From: Marchantia polymorpha subsp. ruderalis
Taxonomy: Eukaryota > Streptophyta > Marchantiopsida > Marchantiales > Marchantiaceae
Direction: 5' to 3'
Assembly (NCBI GenBank): GCA_037833965.1
Contig: AP031352.1
Span: forward strand, 29,576,501 to 29,640,500
Length of the DNA stretch: 64,000 nt
Below, piece after piece: positions 57,863-64,000 of the stretch (its first letter is position 1; every line of letters begins with the position of its first letter). The position numbers and the translations under genes were made by a program. Under the pieces are notes generated by a model, which was given only the letters and a program-made list of their open reading frames with translations, ran no database searches and had not been told where the DNA came from.

Positions 57863-60703
57863 TTACACGTGGTATTTCTTCAGACGCCATCCGTTCACGC
57901 GGGTGCCTAACCATTCTCCCGTCAGTTCTGCGAGTTGGATGGATCCATTTGGGAAAACTTCTATCACCTTGTAAGGTCCCATCCACCTCAAGTGGAGCTT
58001 GCCTGGAAATCTAGCATGTCTGCTATCGTATAGCAGAGCCAAGTCGCCCTTCTCCAGCAGTACTGGTTTGAGCCTTCGATCGTACTTCTCCTTCCGCCTG
58101 AGTTGTAATTGCTTTGTCCGATTTTCGGCCTCTTGACGTCTTTCCTCCAGTGCCATTACCTCTTGCAGTCGATATGCCTGACTTTCTTCCGCGTCCAGCC
58201 TTCTCTGATCTAAGGTCCTCTTGGTAGGTATCTCGAATTCGATGGGTAAGATCGGATGCTGCCCATAAACTAGGAAGTAAGGTGTTTGCCTGGTGGTGAC
58301 TTTTTCTGCCGTTCTATATGCCCATAAGGCGGCCGGTAGCTTGGTGTCCCAGTCATGAGCATGGTTTACAGTCACTTTGAGGAGTATCTTACAGAGTAAT
58401 CCATTGGACTTCTCTGTCAGACCATTTGCCTTGGGGTTGTATGGAGTAGTCTTCCGATGCTTAATCTGGAAGTGCCGCGTCAAACTTTCTATCACCTGAT
58501 TCAGAAAGTGCGTTCCTCTGTCACTGACTATTTCTAGGGGGCACCCGTAGCGTGTGATGATGGATTCGAATAGGAACCGTGCTACTGCGGCTGCGTCGTC
58601 GTGCCTTGTGGCTTCTGCCTCCACCATCTTGGTCGCATAGTCTGTTGCTACCAATATGTAGCGCCTGCGCGTGCCTTTAGTGACAGGTTGTATTGGTCCC
58701 ACGAAGTCGATCCCCCATTTTTCAAATGGTGCCAATGGCATGATTGGTGTAAGAGGCCATCTCGTGGTCGGAGTCGGCCTTCCCGTCCTCTGGCAGCTGT
58801 CGCATTTGCGAACGTAGTCGTGTACATCTTTGAACATCGTCGGCCACCAGTATCCTGCATTCACAATTTTGGTCACTGTATTTCTGGTGGCGTAGTGACC
58901 ACCAGCGTCTTCTGTGTGCATGGCTTTTACAACTCGCGGGACTTCAGACTCCTCTAGACATCTGCACAGCCTGTCGTCTGCCATTTTCTTGAACAAGACC
59001 CCTTGTTGGAGCTGGTAAGGTCCCGCTTTATGTACGAAGACTGTGCGCTGCTCTGCATCCAATCCTTCCGGACATTGGAGTGTGAGCAGGAACCTGTATA
59101 AGTCCGCGTACCTGGACTCATGGCTGGCGGACAACTGAAAAAGTTGTTCGTCGGGAAAATCATCCACTACTTCCTCTTCTATGGGTTCGGTCCATAGTCG
59201 GGAGAGGTAGTCCGCGTTCTCATGGTGAACGCCTTTCCGTGTCTGTACAGTATAGGTGAATTCTTGCAGCAGTAGTACCCACCTGGCAATTCGTCCGGAC
59301 AGATCCGCCTTCTTCACCAGGTGCTGTAAGGCGTAATGATCTACATGAAACACGAACTCATAGCAGATCAAATAATGTCGGAACTTCTTGCAGGAGTACA
59401 CCATTCCTAACGCCTCCCTCTCAGTTGTCGTGTACTTCTTCTCTGCTGCTGACAACTGACGACTCGCGAAGTAAATCGGGTAGTCTTTCTTGTTGTCATC
59501 CTTCTGACTGAGAACCACCCCGATTGCAAACGCCGACGTGTCTACATAGACATGGAAAGGTCTGTTCCAATCCGGACTTCTCAGAACCGGAGCAGTCGTC
59601 AGTTTGGCTTTGAGCGTTTCAAAGGCCAGCTGTTGCTCCTTGCCCCACACATAGGGTTCATCCTTCTTAAGCAGCTTCGTCAGATCGGCTGCCAAGATGG
59701 CATACATATTTATGAACCTTCTGTAATAACCTACATGGCCAAGGAAGGCCCTCAACTCACGCAGATTCGTTGGCGGCTGCAGTTCAAGAATAATCTTCAC
59801 CTTCTCTACATCCACTGCAATGCCATCGGACGAAACTCGGTGCCCCAGCAGGATTCCGCTGGTCATGAAGAAGAAACATTTCTCAGGGTGTAAGGACAAG
59901 CTGCTCTCCCTACATCTGTCGAACGTTTGCCGAAGATGGTTAAGGTGCTCCGACCTCTTACCGAAGACACAAAAGTCGTCGATGAAAATTTCTAGGAACT
60001 TCCTCAGGTGCTCTTGGAAAATGTTTGTCATCATCCGCTGGAACGTCGCTGGCGCGTTGCACAGACCGAACGGCATCTTGTGATAAGCATAGGTTCCCCA
60101 GTCGGTCGTGAAGGTTGTTTTGTCCTTGTCCTGTTCCCTGATGGACACCTGGTTGTAGCCGGAGAATCCGTCTAGGAAACTGTAGCATTCATGCCCTGCT
60201 ACATGGTCTAAAATAGAGTCCGTGAAAGGAAGAGGGTGATGGTCCTTCCTCGTTGCTGCGTTCAGCTTTCGGAAGTCCTGGCACACCCGAATCTTACCCG
60301 TCAATTTCTTGGGCACGATCACGATAGGCGACACCCACTCGCTACTGAGTACCGGGTAGATGATTCCTGCGCTCAGGTACTTATCGATTTCGTCCTTCAC
60401 CAATAATGAATATTTTGGGTTGAGCCTGTATTGGCGTTGGCGAACCGGAACTGCCTCGTCCAACAAGTCGATCCTGTGCTCTCCATACCTTGCAGGTATG
60501 CCTTTCATGTCTTCAATCTTCCATGCGAAGACATCCTCATACTGGCGAAGAAACGCCTGTACCCTGTTCAACTCTTCTCCTTGTACCTGGCTTGACACCT
60601 TCAAGCCTTTACCTGGACTGAGCTGCAGTTCGCAGCAATCACTCGGGTCAACAATCCCCTCTGTGTGACTGATCTCGCTTCTGCCCAGTCCGGCTGCTAG
60701 TTG
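57863..60703 (-). CDS. pol: Element III Pol: reverse transcriptase, RNase H, integrase
   Basis: In frame with gag-protease and continuing from its UAG without an ATG; the first 33 codons after the stop are open, so it is made as a Gag-Pol readthrough product. Numbering from the TTG at 60604: RT has SPIVIVPKK (92-100), DGFSGYNQ (145-152), MPFGLCNAPATFQ (177-189) and the active site FIDDF (207-211). RNase H has D355 (VYVDTSAFAIG), E397 and D465. Integrase has the zinc motif H563, H570, C601, C604 and catalytic D633, D695, E731 (D-x35-E). The C-terminus (WMGPYKV onward) has no chromodomain. No internal stop is present and catalytic residues are all there. Stop at 57863-57865. Confidence 0.95.
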   Translation of the reverse strand, partial: QLAAGLGRSEISHTEGIVDPSDCCELQLSPGKGLKVSSQVQGEELNRVQAFLRQYEDVFAWKIEDMKGIPARYGEHRIDLLDEAVPVRQRQYRLNPKYSLLVKDEIDKYLSAGIIYPVLSSEWVSPIVIVPKKLTGKIRVCQDFRKLNAATRKDHHPLPFTDSILDHVAGHECYSFLDGFSGYNQVSIREQDKDKTTFTTDWGTYAYHKMPFGLCNAPATFQRMMTNIFQEHLRKFLEIFIDDFCVFGKRSEHLNHLRQTFDRCRESSLSLHPEKCFFFMTSGILLGHRVSSDGIAVDVEKVKIILELQPPTNLRELRAFLGHVGYYRRFINMYAILAADLTKLLKKDEPYVWGKEQQLAFETLKAKLTTAPVLRSPDWNRPFHVYVDTSAFAIGVVLSQKDDNKKDYPIYFASRQLSAAEKKYTTTEREALGMVYSCKKFRHYLICYEFVFHVDHYALQHLVKKADLSGRIARWVLLLQEFTYTVQTRKGVHHENADYLSRLWTEPIEEEVVDDFPDEQLFQLSASHESRYADLYRFLLTLQCPEGLDAEQRTVFVHKAGPYQLQQGVLFKKMADDRLCRCLEESEVPRVVKAMHTEDAGGHYATRNTVTKIVNAGYWWPTMFKDVHDYVRKCDSCQRTGRPTPTTRWPLTPIMPLAPFEKWGIDFVGPIQPVTKGTRRRYILVATDYATKMVEAEATRHDDAAAVARFLFESIITRYGCPLEIVSDRGTHFLNQVIESLTRHFQIKHRKTTPYNPKANGLTEKSNGLLCKILLKVTVNHAHDWDTKLPAALWAYRTAEKVTTRQTPYFLVYGQHPILPIEFEIPTKRTLDQRRLDAEESQAYRLQEVMALEERRQEAENRTKQLQLRRKEKYDRRLKPVLLEKGDLALLYDSRHARFPGKLHLRWMGPYKVIEVFPNGSIQLAELTGEWLGTRVNGWRLKKYHV

Positions 60704-60706
60704 CTA
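60698..60706 (-). promoter_or_regulatory. Leaky stop context between gag-pro and pol, element III
   Basis: TAG CAA CTA on the minus strand. It matches UAG-CAR-YYA and occupies the same place as TAG CAA TTA in element II although flanking codons have diverged. Pol is in the same frame. Confidence 0.78.
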
Positions 60707-63532
60707 TTCTTCATCCGGATACACCTCGTCTCCTTCCTCCTCAATGGAGCAGCAAGTGACGTAGCCCACAAATTCTTCCGACGTTTCGGTCTCTGAAGTG
60801 CAAGATGAGCTGGTCTCCCCTCCGGTTGTGTAACCGGAGGTGGTGGAAGGTGTTTCGCCCTCATGGGGTACCTTGGTCCACGGTACGGTAATGACAGTCG
60901 GAGGGTCAGCAGGGCTACGGAACTGTAATCTCTTCCTACTCCAGTCACACCTTGCTTTGGCATCGTATAGCCACGGTCTGCCAAGCAGCACATCATAACC
61001 TTTCTTCATCAGAGGTTGCAGTATTATGTAGGACAGTTGAAAGTCCACTCCTCCAATGTTGGTTCTCACATTGCTCAACATTCCTAGTGGCATTCTGCGT
61101 GTTTGATCGGCCAGTCGCAATACTCGGGATGTAGGTTCGAAGGTCTGGAACCCCAAGGAGTTCGCTGTCTCCTCGGTCATGATATTCACGCCCGAGCCGG
61201 AGTCCACTGGTACCTTCTGTATGACGCAGCCTCCGATCTCTACTTCGATCTCTGGAGGTCCCAGGTCTCCTCCTTCCACTCTGTACACAGCCGGAAGTTT
61301 CTCTTTTCGGGGTTTGCGTGGTCGGCGCAACGAAAGCATCAGCATCTTTCTGTACGTCTTATTGTCTTCCAACAACTGGTGGAAGGAAATATTTGCCCTC
61401 TGGCTCCCTATGTCTTCCACTATGTCGTAGGGAGTGTTGGAAGTCACAGCCGGAAGTTTTCCTGTACTCGCGGTCGGAAGTGGTGTAGGGGGCCTAACCG
61501 CCTTCCGGACGTCGGATGTCATTCCGTCGCCCAGTGCTTCCTTGATGAGGTGACTCACCTCATCTTTGATGTCCGGAAGGTAATCTCGAGTCCGGAACTC
61601 TTCTGAATACCTGTCCGCTTTTTCTGAGTTCTGCTCCGGATGGGTGTTTCTCATAGCCGGAGGTGTACCCGGCCTTCTCCTCGGGCCTTCTCTAACTTCT
61701 TTAGACTTCCTCCTCTCTTCCCTACGCTCGAGGCGGCGAGTGTCCTCGTGGCCTTCTCCTCTCCTCTTCGAACTTCGGGTTTCTACCCGGCCGCACATTA
61801 CTTCTTCCTCTGGCCATACTTCGTTTTCTTCAGCTGGGTCCAGACTCAGTTCTACCTGGTTGACCTGCACCTCTTCCTTGCCAGGTGTCGATACGAAACG
61901 CACGGCTGGCCTAGGGAGTTGTGGCTGGTCACATTCGGCTGCTGTATGTCCAGACTTCTTGCAATTGCTGCACAACGGTGCATACCCCATTGGCTTCCTC
62001 GGGTGGGGACAGCTTGGCGCGTAATGCCCCATGTCTCCGCAGTTGTAGCAACCATCGAATTGTGGTCGAGGTCGGTTGTGATTGCCTGGAGGTGCCATGC
62101 GTCTTGGTGGGAGTGTACCCGCCATTTCCCTCGGAACAAAGCGCGGTATATGCACCGGTGGGTTCGGAGTTGTAGCTGGAGCTGTCTGTACCGAGTAGGC
62201 GGTGTCCTCAACCTGCTCAGCATAATACATAGGCGGCTCAGCATAATACATGGGGTTCTCCCACTGTGGTGCCCATTCGACCGCATTCACTGGGTAAGAT
62301 GGCCTCGCGGACATGCACTCCGTGTTGGCATGTCCCACCTGTCCGCACGTAGTACACCAGAGATTCGCTCGTTGTCTCGCAGGTGATTTACGTCGGTCTT
62401 GGCCTCTCACTACATGAACTTTCAGGTCCGCAAAATTCTTCACCAGGTTGTCTACCTTGGCTGCGATGTCCCCTTGAGTCTTCACTGGGATTCCCTTACC
62501 TCGATCCTTCTTCTTGATCGCACTGCGTTTCTTCTTCCGTCTTTCTTCTTCTGAAGATGACGAGTCCTCTTCCTCTTCCGAGGAAGAACTTGATTCGGAG
62601 GAGCTTGATTCTTCTGTCGAGGAAGGCGAGTTCCTTCTCTTCCGACGTCCGCCTTGCGACTTCTTCTTCGTCGACCGTCGGTCGCGTCTTCGAGTGTCAA
62701 GGGTTGACGTCTCAAAGGTCTCCGCGGAAGCTATCACATCTTGGATTGTGTCAGTCTTGCCTCTCCTACAGAAGGTCTCCATTTCTCTTGAGAGCCCTGT
62801 CACATACCAATCCACTGCCTGTTGTACCGAATACGGTTCTCCCGGGCCTGTCTTCGGAATTCGATCTAGGAGGTCTTGGAATCTCTCAGTGTAGTCTCGA
62901 AGATTCTCCTTCCGCTCGCGTCGAAGATTTCGAAGCCGGGTCAGAACTCGACTGTCATATCCGAGTTCGCGGAACCGCCTCAGAAACTTTTCCTTGAGCT
63001 GAGCCCAGGTCCGGATGCCAGTGGGGTCGGTGCTCTCATGGTTGTACCAGCTACGCGCTCGTCTGCGTAGCAGGCTAGGAAAGATTCGTAATCTGTCTTC
63101 ATCACTGGTCTCACGATTGGCGATGGAGACAGACTCGAAGAGCTTTATGTATGAATCTGCATCATCGTCGTCGCCCGTTCCCGTGTATCTTGGATACGAA
63201 TGTTTGGTGGTAGGTTGGGAAAACGCCTGGCGGAGATTGGCTTGATGTTCTGCCATCGGTGATCCTGTCGACGGACTGATCCTAGGTTGGCCAAACTCAG
63301 GAAGAGTTCCTGTCGGAGGGATGTCCAATAGAACTGTTAGCTCAATGCTCTCGGTAGGTGAACTGGAACGCCTTTGTCTTCCAGTAGTCGGTGATGGCGA
63401 TCTTTCTGCAGAGTCCTCACCGGGAGTCTTCTTTTTAGTTCGCCGTTTTGTTTCCACGGCTTTTTCTGAATCTCGACGGAGTTTCCGTGTGGCTCTCGCA
63501 CTCAGGTTTCCCACACTATCGCTCGTCGACAT
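60704..63532 (-). CDS. gag: Element III Gag-protease polyprotein
   Basis: The 942-residue frame from the ATG at 63532 is intact. The Retrotrans_gag-type capsid region is at about 137-285 (SYIKLFESVSIANRE to METFCRRGKTDTIQDV). An acidic/basic Ser-rich linker spans about 290-360. Three CCHC zinc knuckles follow: C393-C396-H401-C406, C495-C498-H503-C508 and C521-C524-H529-C534. The aspartic protease has its catalytic triplet at D777-S-G. The protein ends in the leaky UAG. It should form the virus-like particle and process itself. Three knuckles is more than the usual one or two. Confidence 0.95.
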   Translation of the reverse strand: MSTSDSVGNLSARATRKLRRDSEKAVETKRRTKKKTPGEDSAERSPSPTTGRQRRSSSPTESIELTVLLDIPPTGTLPEFGQPRISPSTGSPMAEHQANLRQAFSQPTTKHSYPRYTGTGDDDDADSYIKLFESVSIANRETSDEDRLRIFPSLLRRRARSWYNHESTDPTGIRTWAQLKEKFLRRFRELGYDSRVLTRLRNLRRERKENLRDYTERFQDLLDRIPKTGPGEPYSVQQAVDWYVTGLSREMETFCRRGKTDTIQDVIASAETFETSTLDTRRRDRRSTKKKSQGGRRKRRNSPSSTEESSSSESSSSSEEEEDSSSSEEERRKKKRSAIKKKDRGKGIPVKTQGDIAAKVDNLVKNFADLKVHVVRGQDRRKSPARQRANLWCTTCGQVGHANTECMSARPSYPVNAVEWAPQWENPMYYAEPPMYYAEQVEDTAYSVQTAPATTPNPPVHIPRFVPREMAGTLPPRRMAPPGNHNRPRPQFDGCYNCGDMGHYAPSCPHPRKPMGYAPLCSNCKKSGHTAAECDQPQLPRPAVRFVSTPGKEEVQVNQVELSLDPAEENEVWPEEEVMCGRVETRSSKRRGEGHEDTRRLERREERRKSKEVREGPRRRPGTPPAMRNTHPEQNSEKADRYSEEFRTRDYLPDIKDEVSHLIKEALGDGMTSDVRKAVRPPTPLPTASTGKLPAVTSNTPYDIVEDIGSQRANISFHQLLEDNKTYRKMLMLSLRRPRKPRKEKLPAVYRVEGGDLGPPEIEVEIGGCVIQKVPVDSGSGVNIMTEETANSLGFQTFEPTSRVLRLADQTRRMPLGMLSNVRTNIGGVDFQLSYIILQPLMKKGYDVLLGRPWLYDAKARCDWSRKRLQFRSPADPPTVITVPWTKVPHEGETPSTTSGYTTGGETSSSCTSETETSEEFVGYVTCCSIEEEGDEVYPDEE

Positions 63533-63575
63533 TCACCGAGCATTGCTGCTCAAGGTTTTTGGTGTTGACGTACTG

Positions 63576-63593
63576 TCCCCGGCAGCGGCGCCA
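63576..63593 (-). promoter_or_regulatory. Primer-binding site (tRNA-Asp), element III
   Basis: TGGCGCCGCTGCCGGGGA on the minus strand, identical to element II and one mismatch from full complementarity to plant tRNA-Asp. It lies 22 nt from the LTR end at 63616. Confidence 0.8.
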
Positions 63594-63615
63594 AAAAGAA
63601 GTTGTCGGCTCCTTA

Positions 63616-64000
63616 TGTAATAACCCACCAAAGGCTAAAACTGCAGTATGGTGGTAAAAAGATCGAACCCACAGGGACAGAGGCAACACACAGAGTAAAA
63701 GTGTCACATTTAACAGACTTTTGGTAGAGTTTGAATTCTAGGCGACTGTCACTCCCAGAAATACTGCAGTGCTCGACTCGGAGGAGGATCTCAACTCGGA
63801 GGATGCTCGGAGGATGCACGGTACAGCTTGGTCACTCAACACACACACACACACCTGAAACTGGCAAAAAGCACAACTCGGAGGTCGGTCAGGACCTCCG
63901 CTTCGGATTTCAGGAGGAAAGTGTCTCGCAAGTTCACTCAGAGGTTCTGCAGGAAGTGCCTCCCACTCCGGCTTTTACTGCCCTTCCGCCAGGAACTAGC
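63616..64000 (-). repeat. Element III 5' LTR, partial (R/U5 end only)
   Basis: The last 385 bp of the 5' LTR before the window ends. No difference from 52977-53361 was found by eye. Confidence 0.92.

Larger units (their letters stand above)
52977..64000 (-). mobile_element. Element III, apparently intact Ty3/gypsy retrotransposon (partly outside window)
   Basis: Minus-strand element: 5' LTR from 63616 beyond the window end, PBS 63576-63593, gag-protease 60704-63532, pol to 57863, PPT at 57826, 3' LTR 52977-57825. Pol order protease, RT, RNase H, integrase is that of Ty3/gypsy. No chromodomain is seen. The 385 bp of 5' LTR available (63616-64000) match 52977-53361 with no difference found by eye, so insertion is recent. 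Internal region 5.8 kb; total length would be about 15.5 kb if the LTRs are equal. Inserted in element II pol after CCGAT (52972-52976). Confidence 0.92.

Overview
The window looks like nuclear DNA of a land plant, most likely a non-seed plant such as a moss or liverwort. It carries two intronless, ATG-started eukaryotic housekeeping genes (SF3B6/p14 and ribosomal protein uL5/RPL11), telo-box motifs upstream of both, plant-type tRNA-Ser(GCU) genes, plant-style Ty3/gypsy LTR retrotransposons primed by tRNA-Asp, and a TRI5-like (microbial-type) terpene synthase, a class reported from non-seed plants. The placement is inference; no species is claimed.

Layout. 1-10.8 kb: AT-rich intergenic DNA around SF3B6 (2553-2930) and RPL11 (7587-8132). 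10.8-15.2 kb: a three-unit tandem array built on a terpene synthase locus. Units 1 and 2 hold only the promoter, leader and about the first 87 codons. Unit 3 is the complete 357-codon gene. Unit 2 is interrupted by a 777-bp hAT-like non-autonomous transposon, and a 33-bp leader repeat is present 3, 2 and 1 times in units 1, 2 and 3. 17.4-34.5 kb: a dispersed family of small secreted Pro/Leu-rich proteins with three full genes (all minus strand, each with a TATA box about 115-120 bp upstream of the ATG) and two degenerate relatives. Part of this region is a segmental duplication carrying a tRNA-Ser gene in each copy. A 2.3-kb long-inverted-repeat element sits in the first copy.

33.9-64 kb: a retrotransposon graveyard that interrupts the second tRNA-Ser segment. 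First comes a 5.3-kb solo LTR (34845-40180, 5-bp target duplication AGTAG) lodged 4 bp downstream of the TATA box of an older LTR. Then comes a nest at least four layers deep: an LTR with a four-fold repeated hairpin module (from 41625), interrupted by a second LTR (from 43440), interrupted by element II (from 46553), interrupted by element III (52977 to beyond the window end). Element III is minus-strand and looks intact, and the 385 bp of its 5' LTR that are visible match its 3' LTR base for base by eye.

The main discovery candidate is the design of these elements. The LTR is 4.8-5.3 kb long and carries a sense open reading frame of about 850 codons inside U3. It encodes a globular N-terminal domain, a long Pro/Thr/Ser/Arg-rich middle and a C-terminal coiled coil, and it ends 34 bp before the LTR's own TATA box. 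Gag-protease and pol lie in one frame separated by a single UAG followed by CAA UUA or CAA CUA, which matches the known leaky-stop context UAG-CAR-YYA. Together this predicts a Gag / readthrough Gag-Pol / LTR-encoded third protein expression plan, the third placed like the Sag gene of mouse mammary tumour virus but unrelated to it as far as I can see.
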